64,000 nt of DNA from Annona cherimola. Its lineage: Eukaryota > Streptophyta > Magnoliopsida > Magnoliales > Annonaceae. The stretch is taken from the NCBI GenBank assembly GCA_030490835.1, contig CM059973.1, positions 88,991,641-89,055,640 on the forward strand, in the 5' to 3' direction. Shown piece after piece: positions 34,256 to 44,829 of this stretch. Each line of letters begins with the position of its first letter. The first letter of the stretch is position 1. The position numbers and the translations under genes were made by a program. Below the pieces are notes generated by a model. That model ran no database searches, was not told the origin of the DNA, and saw only the letters and a list, made by a program, of their open reading frames with translations.

Positions 34256-34746
34256 CAACAGGCAACAACGGAATCGCGCACCGGTAACAGTTCTGATATT
34301 TTTTTTAGAAAAAATTATGGCTTATTATTTAATATACAAATTAACAATACATGATTAATTATTGAAAGCTGGTGCAATGAAACCCTATTTGAAAATGAGA
34401 GCAAAAGAGGGAGAATTTTTTTTGTAATGTGATTATATAGAGGTAGAATGAATTTTTAGAAATAAACAAATGAAAACAGTATTAATTATCTAAGAATTAA
34501 TTGTTAGAAATAAAGTAAATAGAAACTGTGTAGATGGTAATTTAGAAATATCTATTTTTACTCAGCATGCAGAATCATTAGAATTTCAAATTTTGTAAAT
34601 GGTAATTTAGAAACATGTGATTTAGTGTTGAAAAAGATACGTTTGTTTTGCATTTTTTTGAACAAGTATTCCTATAGCTTGAATGCTTTCATTTCAAATA
34701 TTTTTGCAATTTCAAAAAATTATTTCATTTGTTTATGTTAATAAGA

Positions 34747-34905
34747 GAATGTTAACTCGAGCCCGAATTTCAAAAATAGGATTAGGATTGAGGTTTACAA
34801 ATAGGGTTAGAGTTAGGGTTAGAGTTAGTGTTGAAGTTCTACAAATAGGGTTAAAGTTAGGGTTGAGGTAAACTCAAATTTCATGAGCCCAACTTGCATC
34901 CCTTA
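34747..34905 (-). mobile_element. Partial hAT-like end, inverted homologue of 39163-39280
   Basis: Read on the minus strand it gives GGGATGCAAGTTGGGCTCAT, ACCTCAACCCTAAC, TTTGTAGAACTTCAACAC, CTCTAACCCTAACTCTAACC and GAAATTCGGGCTCGAG. This is the same order as the left 120 bp of the hAT element at 39163. The rest of the element cannot be traced. Confidence 0.65.
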
Positions 34906-35299
34906 TACTAATCCCATGCTAGAAATGGATACCGGAGTCTGGACTAAAATGGACTTTTAGTTCCCACGAGTGATTTTAGCCGCTGATTTGAGCATTTCCC
35001 TTGGAAAATTAATTAATTACTGGGTGCGAGATGGATGGACTGGCCAGACCACCGAAACGTGCATGCATGCATGCCATGGCTATGCATGATGCGTTGGTAG
35101 GCACATTAATTGGCTTATAATTAAGCATACAAAATTAGTAGCAAGGATCGCATGCGGTGTTCTTCCCTAGAAATTTTCTTAGTGCTGAAAATATGATAAG
35201 CCTTTAAATATCTAAAAATAACACCCTTCACTAGACAAAATGATGTTGGAATTGAATATATATCATGTATCTAACTTGGTGATTGGCAGGATTTCAATA
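34906..35299. other. Spacer without recognisable gene
   Basis: No gene seen. It contains a GTGCATGCATGCATGCC tract near 35060. Confidence 0.4.
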
Positions 35300-35657
35300 C
35301 CAATAAAGTCACGAAATGTTTCAATGCACCCCATTTTTTGATTTTTTTTGAAATCTAAGATTTTAACTTATATTTTAAATTTTACCATTTTTAGAAATAT
35401 ATAAATATATATTTTTATTTTTTTAAAAATAGGGTCTTTTAGTCACTTAAAAAGGCTAAAGTATCCTTGTTTTTAAAAAGCAAAAAAAAAAAAAAACCAT
35501 ATCCAAAATGGTAAAATTTTACTTATAAATTAAATACAACTAGATTAACAATTTTATAGAAGAATTTTTAAAAAAATATATAAAAATAAAATTTTACACC
35601 TTAATGCATTGAAATTTCAATTCGTCACTGTGCATTGAAACATTCTCCAATAAAGTC
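35300..35657. mobile_element. Mutator-like MITE with 11-bp flanking repeat
   Basis: CCAATAAAGTC flanks the element at 35300-35310 and 35647-35657. Near the ends are inverted repeats AATGTTTCAATGCAC (35315-35329) and GTGCATTGAAACATT (35630-35644). The interior is an imperfect palindrome with TTTTACCATTTTTAG / CCAAAATGGTAAAATTTTAC. A 9-11 bp duplication suits the Mutator superfamily. No transposase frame is present. Confidence 0.75.
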
Positions 35658-35779
35658 TTCAAGCTCCCCATTTCATTTTCGTCTTTTCTCACCCATTACG
35701 ATTCTCTCTCTCTCTCTCTCATCTTCTGACGGTTGTTGATGGATTGAATACATGAGACTACATAAAGATAAATGATCCC

Positions 35780-36120
35780 ATTAGCTTGAGTTAAGTAAAT
35801 ATTCCGCTTAACTCACCTCAAAAAACTCTTTTACGAAATATTTTTATCTTTTTCTTTATATACTTGTTTATCTAAATATATTAAATATATAACCAAATTT
35901 TACTATTTTTAGATACGCGTATATATTTTTTTGAGATTTTTAAAATATTCCTATCTTTAAGAATTTTAAAAATTATATACATATCCGAAAATAGTAAAAC
36001 TTGATTTATATGTTAAATACACTTAGATAAATAAGTGTATGAAGAAAAAAGTAAAAAAAATTATAATAAATAAATTTTTCAATGTGAGCTAAGCAAGATA
36101 TTTATTTAGCCCGACCTAAC
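35780..36120. mobile_element. Family-C palindromic MITE
   Basis: Ends TTAGCTTGAGTTAAGTAAAT and ATTTATTTAGCCCGACCTAA are inverted repeats. The internal arms match 30690-31050 and 60433-60790 (TATACTTGTTTATCTAAATA, ACACTTAGATAAATAAGTGT). Confidence 0.75.
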
Positions 36121-36369
36121 AGAACTAAAGAAGCACTCTTCTTGTATAAAAGTGAAAATAAAAAAAACGAGAGTATGCATTGATCAGAACACTTACAAGG
36201 CTGGTGGAGACTTGAGCCGATGTTATTATTATTATTTTTTCAAAGTGCTTTTGCTACATTTAAATGAGATCTTCTCACCAGAATTTTTGTGTAAGTGGTT
36301 AATTTGAGCTGCATCTTGATGTTTTCTTTAATGAAATCACGGCCAGTCGTATTATTTTGTTTATATCCC

Positions 36370-36620
36370 AATAACCATTTGCAGCCTTTTTAATTTTTAA
36401 AATTGTAAATTTAGTTGTATTTAATCTATAAGTTAAATTTTACAAATTTTGAAGATGTATGTTTTTTATTTTTAAATACAAAAGTATTTTAGTTATTTAA
36501 AATATTTCTATATTTAAAAATTCAAAAAATACCTACATATCTATAAAAATGGTAGATTTTAGTTTATAAATTAAAATACATCTAGATTTATATTTTTATA
36601 AAATATTTAAAAAATTTAAG
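36370..36620. mobile_element. Family-C-like palindromic fragment
   Basis: AAATTTAGTTGTATTTAATC at the left is complemented by TTAAAATACATCTAGATTTA at the right, with CTATAAGTTAAATTTTAC and GTAGATTTTAGTTTATAAAT as inner arms. Both termini are eroded. Confidence 0.45.
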
Positions 36621-36999
36621 CTAGTTTAACTAGTAGTGTTAAAGGATCTGGTTGGATGGATTGAAACCTAATCCTAATCCTAACTTATTTAAAATATCTC
36701 AACTTTAATTTGTTTATTAACCCATTTAAAAAACCTTCACCCTAACCCATTTATAACTCATTTAATAAACCATGAGTTGTATAACAAACTACTTGATAAC
36801 CTAGACTCTGGTAGACAACGATATCTTATAGAGAGATAAAATGGTATTTTTGGGTAGGTGAAATGAAAATAGGGTAGTAATAGGAAATAAAATTAGGACA
36901 ACAGTAGAAAGCTGAAAATTAGATGACAGAAAAAGACTTAGTTAGGAAACATAATAAATGAGTTTACATTTATATATATAACTTTAATAAGTTAAACAA

Positions 37000-37336
37000 C
37001 CATAACCATTAACACTCTTAAGCCTAATATCAGCCTATTTTAAGCCCTCCAAGAGGATCATGACCTTTTTAATATCCTTAATCATATGTTTAGAAATCAC
37101 TTTGTTTGGATACCTAGCAAATTAGATATCCTTTCCCCCTTATATATATAATTCGAATCGTATTCGACCATAATCATTAGCACTCTTAAGCCTAATATCA
37201 GCCTATTTTAAGCCCTCCAAGAGGATCATGGCCTTTTTAATATCCTTAATCATATGTTTAGAAAGCACTTTGTTTGGATACCTAGCAAATTAGATATCCT
37301 TTCTCCCTTATATATATAATTCGCATCGTATTCGAA
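37000..37336 (+). repeat. 168-bp tandem duplication
   Basis: AGCCTAATATCAGCCTATTT occurs at 37021 and 37189, and the full unit (ending with the TATATATATAATTCG word) is almost identical between copies, differing at only a few positions. It looks recent. No frame passes through it. Confidence 0.9.
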
Positions 37337-38446
37337 TATTTCGGAGCTCGAGAATGAAATTTAAGAAACTATCTTGCAAACTATATATAACATGAAATTT
37401 CCATTTGTCTTCAATGGGTTCTGTAATTAAAGTAGAAAATTCTCATGTACAACATCAATTCATACGGCAACATTTTAGTCCGAATATACCTCGATCCCCA
37501 GGATTCAAGTTCTAGTTATTTTAATTTTTTAAATATTCCAAATTCCAATGCAACGAAGAAGACCCAAACATCAGGTCCAAGGCATCGAATCCCATCCATC
37601 TCTCAGGCCTAGATTCTCAGCCCAAGCTGGAGTGCACGCTCAGCAGTCCCGATCGGACCTTTAAGAGCATTGTGCTATTTCCTCTGGATGAAGCCTTTTT
37701 AAAACTGAGTTTTTATTAGTTGTAACAAAAGATCCAAATCGTTTATTTGTCATGTTTTTCCTATTAAAATCATTATATTAAGAATTAAATGCATTTAATG
37801 AGTATGTAGTCCGTATTAATTAGCATCCAGAAATTAGATCTAAACAGTTAATTGCATATGAACTTTTTTGTAATATTAATTATTTTATTTTTCAAATCAA
37901 ATCCGTTAAGAGTATGTTCCAAACCATAAAAAAAAAGATGATAAAATATTCACGGAATTAATATCGATTTCAAAAATAAATATTTTAATAAATTTAATTT
38001 CTAAAAATTCATATAAGTAACTAATTTTTATATCACAGTATCAGATTTTAGTTAGAATGAAATGAATGGTTTAGATATTAAAAATAAATATAAATTTTAA
38101 CATGCTACACCTCTCTGACAAAGCAATGGCCGTCTCCGATCACTCGCAACAACGCAGGACTGGACCATGGGCAAAACGACGAAGTTGATATAGATTGCTA
38201 CAAGAAAACAAGAATCAGAGCTCCAATTCCAAGCGCCTCATCATCTCGAAACTATTTTTACATGGATGATAAGCTGTCTGATTGCGCCATCATCAGAGCA
38301 GGGCAGAAGATTAGCCATCACATAGATGATAATTTCTCTAGTTACACCATCCAAATGTGACGATCATTGCTCTTCAATATGCATCAGCAGGATCACACAG
38401 ACATTAGCATCCCAGAGGCTGAAAATGTGACACTGGGGCATACACA
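37337..38446. other. Spacer and 3' flank of the proline-rich gene
   Basis: Contains a weak family-B-like stretch at about 37700-38105 (TTTAAACAGTTAATT-type words, ATGAATGGTTTAGATATTAAA). The region 38110-38446 is GC-balanced and is the likely 3'UTR of the minus-strand proline-rich gene. It contains an imperfect internal repeat (ACATGGATGATAAGCTGTCTG near 38259 and ACATAGATGATAATTTCTCT near 38319). Confidence 0.4.
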
Positions 38447-38734
38447 TCAATAAGGCGGAGGTGGGCCAGGGCGTGGCGGTGGAGGGGCGTATGGTCCCCA
38501 AGGTGGAGGCGGTGGACCAGGTGGGCCGGGAGGTGGAGGCGGAGGTCCGAAAGGGCCGGGAGGTGGCGCGTAGGGATCAGGAGGAGGAGGCGGTGGTGGT
38601 GGAAAGCCCGGTGGGCCTGGTGGTGCATAAGGGGGAGGAGGTCCGGGTGGGGGCGGAGGACCATATGGACCTGGTGGCGGCGGCGGAGGTGGAGCATATG
38701 GGCCTGGAGGCCAAGGGGGCGGCGGATTGCGCAT
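38447..38734 (-). CDS. Small proline-rich protein (GPYxPPPP repeats)
   Basis: A 95-aa frame ending in TGA, more than half proline, built from GPYAPPPPPPP, GPYGPPPPPG and GPFGPPPPPP motifs and ending PPPPY. There is no signal peptide, so secretion as a cell-wall extensin is not indicated; a cytosolic or scaffold protein is possible. The start is the first ATG of a plausible transcript: on the minus strand a TTCTTTATAAG TATA box lies about 90 bp upstream, followed by a C/T-rich leader without upstream ATG. The complementary strand also has a long open frame, a by-product of the GGN/CCN composition. I do not recognise a named family. Transcription support would settle it. Confidence 0.6.
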   Translation of the reverse strand: MRNPPPPWPPGPYAPPPPPPPGPYGPPPPPGPPPPYAPPGPPGFPPPPPPPPDPYAPPPGPFGPPPPPPGPPGPPPPPWGPYAPPPPRPGPPPPY

Positions 38735-38817
38735 GAATGATCGTAACTATGCGTGGCGGAGGGCAAGAAGAAAGGGTGAGTTTAGGGTGTAGTGGAGGAA
38801 GTATAGGTGGATTGGGG

Positions 38818-38830
38818 TTCTTATAAAGAA
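38818..38830 (-). promoter_or_regulatory. TATA box of the proline-rich gene
   Basis: The minus strand reads TTCTTTATAAG. It lies about 86-95 bp before the ATG, leaving room for a start site near 38790 and a leader of about 55 nt. Confidence 0.5.
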
Positions 38831-39154
38831 TGGTTAGAATGTTGTAGAAATTGAGGAATGGTGGTTGAATGCTGGTAGGTGTGTCTTACAGTTGCAGCAT
38901 GAAATGAAAGACGAATGGTATACGAATGAATGGACGCCACGCTAGGAACTCAGCAGGCCAATCCTAATTTCACACGTCTAATACGGTAGCCTCTTCGATT
39001 ACTCAGGATTAACGTTAAGAATTGCTAATTTTGGCCAATATACATACGTATATACTTATTCATTAAAAAATTAGAGGAGACAATCCTAGCCTCTTCCAGA
39101 GTAGACAACGCATAGGGTAGGGAGTGTTTGGCAATTAAATGCAATCGGTAACCA

Positions 39155-39974
39155 GTCGCAGCTAGGGGTGCAACTCGGGCTCATGAAACTCGGGTTCACC
39201 TCAACCCTAACCTTATTTGTAGAACTTCAACTCTAACCCTAACTCTAACCCTATTTTTGAAATTCGGGCTCGGGTTGAGTTTCGGGTTGATATATTCTAT
39301 TAATATGTCTTTGTTACTCATCTTATATATAATTTTTTTTATCACAAATTTATTATATAAAAAAGTTTAAAAAACAATTTATTGTATGAAATTAAGAAAA
39401 ATTCAAATACCGCTTAAGAGTAGAAAGAAAGAAACTTGTTTTGAGCATGCTTTTTATATCAAGTAGAATATGGATTATGTGTAAACGTTGTCAATAAAAT
39501 TGTATTATTAATCATTAATTTAATTTTTTTACTCCTCTATTGTTTTAAGCTTATTTTACAATTATAATTTTAAAGTTCTCATAAATTTTCCCGTTGGAAA
39601 AAAAGATCTCAAAAAAATTTAATATTTAGTATTATAGAATTTTGTTGGTCAAAAGGCTTCAGTAGAAAAGACGTGAAGAGTAATTTTTTTTAAAAAAACT
39701 GTTGGACCTGTATCGTAATGTAAATTGAGAATAAGTATTTTGTTGAAATCACTTAAGACGTTAGATTGTCTCGGCGATGAGCTATCCATGCCTGCCATGC
39801 CATACTCCTGTTGTCCATTATTCATCCATGAGTAATATGTTATTATTATAATATAAATTATATATTTTATATAAATGCAAACTGAGCCTATTTGAAATCG
39901 GATTCGGCTTAAAAATCTCAGAATTTCACTGTATTTTTTTTGGGTTCGGCGCAAGTTGCACCCCTAGTCGCAGC
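39155..39974 (+). mobile_element. Complete non-autonomous hAT element (804 bp)
   Basis: Body 39163-39966 with terminal inverted repeats TAGGGGTGCAACT and AGTTGCACCCCTA. It is flanked by a perfect 8-bp target duplication GTCGCAGC at 39155-39162 and 39967-39974. The 8-bp duplication and TAGGGGTG terminus are hallmarks of the hAT superfamily. The left subterminal region has CTCGGGCTCATGAAACTCGGG and interstitial CCCTAA-type words. There is no transposase frame, so it depended on an autonomous partner. The intact duplication suggests limited age. Confidence 0.93.
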
Positions 39975-40169
39975 TGCGCCCTCCACGTTTCGTCGAGTGC
40001 ATCCTGGCTGGCCAATCTAGCTGCTGACGCGTTGTTTGTCGCTGCCCAGTGCCTCCTTCGATGAGCTCGCTTTCCCACGAAACCACCGAGGCGGATTCCC
40101 CGTGATCGCAGGGTCATGGGGTTGTGGCTCGCCGCGTGTTCCCCATGTTCCGAGGACGTCCAGGTGCGC

Positions 40170-40475
40170 AAAGAAGGTAAGAGATTTTTTTTTAGATATT
40201 TATATATTTTTTCTAATAATATTTTACAAACATCAAATAATTATTCCAATTATCCTAAACTGTGGATGCTCCCATATAAGTACAATATTTTACAAACATC
40301 AAACAATTATTCCAATTATCCTAAACTGTGGACGCTCCCATATAAGTTACTGGGAAAATAAACTCCCACTTCTGTGTAAAGCTGCTGCCTGCGAGCTTCG
40401 AACCGACGTCTTCAGCTGGGGAGGAAAGGCGCCGTACCACTGAGGATAAGCCTTGGGCCGAAAGGTGAAAGATTT
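40170..40475 (-). mobile_element. tRNA-headed SINE-like element with internal 66-bp duplication
   Basis: Minus strand: GGCTTATCCTCAGTGGTACGG (A box; 20-base core CTTATCCTCAGTGGTACGG) and GTCGGTTCGAAGCTC (B box). The body then carries a 66-bp unit twice (starting 40218 and 40284 on the plus strand) and an A-rich end at about 40187-40193. Flanks GAAGGTAAGAGATTT and AAAGGTGAAAGATTT match at 12 of 15 positions, consistent with an aged target duplication. It differs in body from SINE copies 1-4. Confidence 0.6.
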
Positions 40476-41439
40476 AAAAAGAACTACTACTCCCCAAAAT
40501 AAAATTAAAAAAAAAGAAAAAAAAGAAGAAGAAGAGTTAGTGGAAAAGTAGCACATTAATTAGAGTAAGAAGAATCAAAACAGGACAGTTGAATAAAAAT
40601 GTAAGAATAATTGAAATATAAAAAATAATAATACCAATAAAAAAATAATAACACATAAGATGAATAAATAATTAAAAATGACGAACTATATCTGTAAAAG
40701 GGGTTTAGACCTTTTGCCCTGCCCACCACCACCTTATTGTCGTCCTTCACGGAGGTCCGTCCAAAGTTTTCGTCCCATTTTTGAATGGGACGGTTAGACA
40801 CCGGGATCTAATAAGACAGCTCCCGTTTCCACTTTCCATTCGAGGCCACGCGTTGCGCGGCTTGCGCGGTTGCGCCTAAGCCTTGTCTGCAGCGCCGGCC
40901 GCCTAAAAAAAGTGAAAAAATAAGGGTAAAAAAAAGGTTTTGATTTCGGCCTAAAAATATGAAAAATTTCCCTACATGAGTGGACGGTCCGATCACCGGG
41001 TACCAAATGGGGTGTGCGGGTGATCTCACGATAAAATCGACGGAAAAAAAAATTATAACGGGAAAAGCCTGATTTCTACTTTTTTCGATGAGCGGACGCA
41101 TAATTATGAGTCAACTGGTGGATAATGGGCAAGAGATGAATCGGAATAAGGATTGAAGCGCAGGCGATGGTAACTGTGATGTTTGCACGAGCAGAAGGGC
41201 GGAGATAGGGTCTGGGATGATTGGATATTGGCAGCAAGGCAAAACGGTCTTGCATAACCTCCGCAGGTCAGGCCGAAGCGCGCGCCTGAATATGATGCAG
41301 AAGAGTCGGTTGGAGTAGCGAAAGTGTTGTGCTTGTGCTTATGCTTGTACATGCGTGGGGCTGAAGCGAAGAATCATAGAAAGCGGTGAGGCTGGAATTC
41401 TTTTTGGTTTGAGGAGGGAGGAATCGGAAAAAGATCGGG
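40476..41439. other. 5' flank of the DUF599 gene
   Basis: Purine-rich tract at 40500-40540, AT-rich to 40680, then GC-richer sequence up to the gene. Frames on the minus strand (40794-41352) show no family resemblance. No clear TATA box. Confidence 0.4.
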
Positions 41440-42885
41440 ATGGAGGAGAGGCAGTTGGACCTGGTGCTGGTACCGATGGGCCTGCTGGTAATGGGAATCT
41501 ACCATGGATGGCTCCTTTTCACCATCCTTCGCTGCCCCAAACGCACCGTTATTGGTCTCAACGCCATGGCTCGACAGAGATGGGTCAAATCCATCATGGC
41601 TGTACGTTCCTCTTTCCCTTCCTTCCTCTGTATACATACATTAACATATTTATATACGTAGTAGCTTAGTTTCTTGTGTTTATGGTCCATCACACAAAAA
41701 CATCAACACCTAAAACAAACAAAAAAAGAGAAAAAGATAGGGTAGTAGTGATGGGTTGATTGCTTCTGAAAAGGATTCGATACGATGCATCTGATTCGGT
41801 TAATTAGTGGCGGGCGCTTGAATTTGTGAATTTCACCCTAGAAATCTTGGCCCTTTGAACAAGTCAGCGGCTTCTTCCTTGCTGCTATGGAACTACCAGC
41901 TGGGGCGACATATGATTAGATTACTCTCCATCTGTTCATCTGATCCTCAGAACAATTTGCGTTCGAACCAAAAGGTGGTGTAAAAGTACAGTAACAATAC
42001 TGCCAGCGAAACCAGCTTTTTGAAAGGAAAACACACAAAACGATCAATAACAGAAAGAGACTGAAAAACGTAAAAATGATAATAAAACAAGATAGTTGTG
42101 ATGGTTAGAAATAGCGAGACTTTCAATCAGACTACAAACTGTTGGTATAGCACATTCCCATCTAAATAAACAGATTCAAATGGACACGACACCTGGAATT
42201 TCAGATTGATGTTATTGCCGTAAACAACAGAGTGTGAGTGTGAGGGACTTTTGAAATTTGGGCGATGATGTTCCTTATATGTAACGATGTCTAATTGTTT
42301 TTCTTCTGGATACTATTTGGTCAGGATCCACTGAAGAATGGCATCCTTGCAGTGCAAACGTTACGCAACAACATAATGGCGTCGACCCTGCTGGCGAGCA
42401 CAGCCATCACACTGAGTTCACTCATCGGCGTGGTTGTTAGCGGCTCATCCGGCGCCACAAAATCATCATCTAATCTAATTTATGGGAACAAGTCGCAGCT
42501 CTTGTTCTCTATCAAGTACTTCACCATCTTGATATGCTTCCTCCTAGCATTCCTCTTCAACGTCCAATGCATCCGCTACTATGCCCATGTCAGCTTCCTT
42601 TTGTCTGTATCACCCCCCAGAGACGCTGGCCTCTCCATCACCTACGTTGGACGGTGCTTGAACAGGGGCAGTGTCTTCTGGTCGCTCGGCCTCCGTGCTT
42701 TCTATGTCTCCTTCCCTCTCTTCCTTTGGATCTTTGGACCCATACCCATGTTCGTCTGCTGCTGTGTTATGTCATGTGCGCTCTACTTCCTGGATTCAAC
42801 CACTGATTTCAGCCGGCATTTGCATGATCCTTTTGGAAGCGACGAGGAGCTCAAAATGGAGGGTCTTCACTCCCCTCCTCCATGA
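41440..42885 (+). CDS. DUF599 family membrane protein (2 exons)
   Basis: Exons 41440-41601 and 42325-42885 join in phase 0 (GCT|GTACGT ... TCAG|GAT) to 240 aa plus TGA. Four hydrophobic segments lie at about 8-28, 72-93, 116-148 and 178-210. Conserved plant DUF599 features are YHGWLLFTIL near the N-terminus, RWVKSIM before the intron, AVQTLRNNIMASTLLAST, YGNKSQLLFSIKYF, FLLAFLFNVQCIRYYAHVSF, a YVGRCLNRGSVFWSLGLRAFYVSFPLFLW stretch (cited by its key residues R164, N167, W173, G176, R178) and FGPIPM. Function of the family is unknown; membrane location is inferred. Length is typical. The start is the first ATG giving the conserved N-terminus. Confidence 0.93.
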
Positions 42886-43939
42886 CCTATAATAAATAAT
42901 AGCTACCATGTCTTCTCATCCAAAATGGGCCTGGCCTTGTCCATTTCATTCATTTTAACGATCTGATGGTTGAGGTGGCTTGAATTACTAGCTAAATTCG
43001 AATGGGTCTGCTGTCCCATTCACAACAGGAATGTTGGGCTTTCCTTGCTGTAGGCAATGAGTGTGCGTCCAGAGGCTCCGAGCTTGAGCTCTGCAATTTG
43101 TTCAGCACTGAAGCGATTGAATTTTTCATGGTAAGGGCCTCCTCCCTTGGCCATCTACCAGTTTAACTTCAGCTGACTTGTACCAATGTCGAAATGATGT
43201 CTGAGTAGGTTTAAAGTTTCATTTTATGTGTTTTTAACGTGTACAATTTTGCTGGAATTGCATGCGATTTAAATTTTTAAATTTTTTTTTATAATATAGT
43301 TTCTAATTAAGTTTTGTGTAAATTTGTTAACATATATTCGAATCATAAATTATTTTTTCTTTTTGTTGGTTTTCCTACTCCGATACACCTGTGATAATTG
43401 AACATGGACTTTGGGTCTGTTTGGCAAGGAGAGGAGGGGAAATGGAGAAATATTGTACTGAAAAATTTTAAGCTAATAAGAGAAAAATAGTGTAATTAGA
43501 TAGTTAATATACCATGTTACATCAAAAGGGATAGAAAGTTGTGGTTTCCATTTTGTTGGTTTTCCTTGTCACTAACAAAACCTTCATTTGGTTTTCTTAG
43601 TTGTCTAGTTCCTGTATTGATGTGGATGTTCTACTTGCTCGACGATTATGATGCTTGTCAACTCATACAATGCCAAATAATATTTCCAAAATTAACTGTG
43701 TAGAATTAAAAGTGAAGCCAAGTACGAAATATGTATCTGTTTTTGAAATATGTAATATTTTTTACAAAAGAATTAACAGCTGACCTTTCTGATATTATTC
43801 AAATTGGAATCTTACTTGTAATGTCATATTTTTTCCATCTTTTATTGCAAATCAAACTTATGAAACCTTACTAGTCTCATCGAAAAAAAAAAAATCGAAA
43901 CCTTACAAATTTTCTATAATTAACTTACAACATTAAAGA

Positions 43940-44105
43940 GGAGATTAAAGCTCTTTAAATGAGAGACGCTACTCTCATTCAGAAGATGTAGCTCCCACGT
44001 GGAGATAATACTCCCACTTAGATTTCGAATCTACACAGGCTAGACGACTGCCCATATCTAGTAACTCTCGATCGGTACTAAGAGCTTACCTTTAAAAAAG
44101 AGATT
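43940..44105 (-). mobile_element. Truncated SINE related to copies 1-4
   Basis: On the plus strand GAAGATGTAGCTCCCAC, GGAGATAATACTCCCAC and GATTTCGAATCTACAC parallel the GAAGACATAGCTTCCAAC, GGAGACCACTGCTCCCAC and GATTCGAACCCACGA blocks of copy 3. AAAGAGGAGATTAAA and AAAAGAGATTGAAA could be its eroded duplication. Confidence 0.5.
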
Positions 44106-44357
44106 GAAACACACACTGATAAAAAAAAATGTAAACGTTGCAATTAGTTAATATCACATCAAGCAAATAAATAATTCATTGATTAAATAAAGTCTAGGAC
44201 GCCACTTGCAAAGTTCAGTATTCATCCAAACATAATGCCATTTGCAAAGTCCGCTATTCATTTTGATGTGCATCTTCATTTTTTTGCATGGAACTTGTTC
44301 ATTATTATATGTATCTTCGTTTCTTTTTTATGAAAATGATATGCATCTTCATGAATG

Positions 44358-44517
44358 TAAGTATTCTGGTAAAGTGGGTGGGTTCAATTCCATTGAGAAT
44401 AGAAGAAAAGAAAGTTAATAATAAAATAAGTAAGCGGGCTTATAGTTGGATTTCGAAGTATTCTGGTAAAGTGGGTGGGTTCAATTCCATTGAGAATAGA
44501 AGAAAAGAAAGTTAGTA
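44358..44517 (+). repeat. Tandem duplication with 97-bp spacing
   Basis: AAGTATTCTGGTAAAGTGGG through AGAAAAGAAAGTTA (about 60 bp, identical) starts at 44359 and again at 44456, separated by about 37 bp of unique sequence. Confidence 0.85.
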
Positions 44518-44829
44518 TAAAGTAAGAAAAGGGAGAATTAATAAATAAATAATGATGAGCTAGAGTGTTAATGTTGAATGGAATAATAATAAAATGTATT
44601 ATTTAATTTTAGATTAATTAATGAATTTCAGTCAAATGGTTTAATTTAAGTAATTAATTGATTTAAATTGTTTAAATTAATGAACGGCCATGATTTAATG
44701 ATTTTAAACATGTATTATGAGTTCAAATCATAAGATTAAAAATAACATGATTTACGACATACAGTTAATATAGATATTTACAAAAAATATAAAATAAAAA
44801 ATATATAGAGGGGTAGCCACATGTGTATA

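Larger units (their letters stand above)
42886..44820. other. 3' flank of the DUF599 gene and repeat-scattered spacer
   Basis: The early part is 3'UTR. A family-D-like start (GGGTCTGTTTGGCAAGG) lies at 43415, but the right end is lost. No other gene seen. Confidence 0.4.

Noticed and set aside
34790..34870. Interstitial telomere array (GGGTTAGAGTTAGGGTTAG)
   Set aside because: The words are irregular and belong to a hAT subterminal region that recurs inverted at 39185-39280, so it is not a telomere remnant.
38461..38736. Plus-strand 91-aa frame over the proline-rich gene
   Set aside because: It is the complement of the CCN-rich coding strand. The promoter evidence supports the minus strand only.
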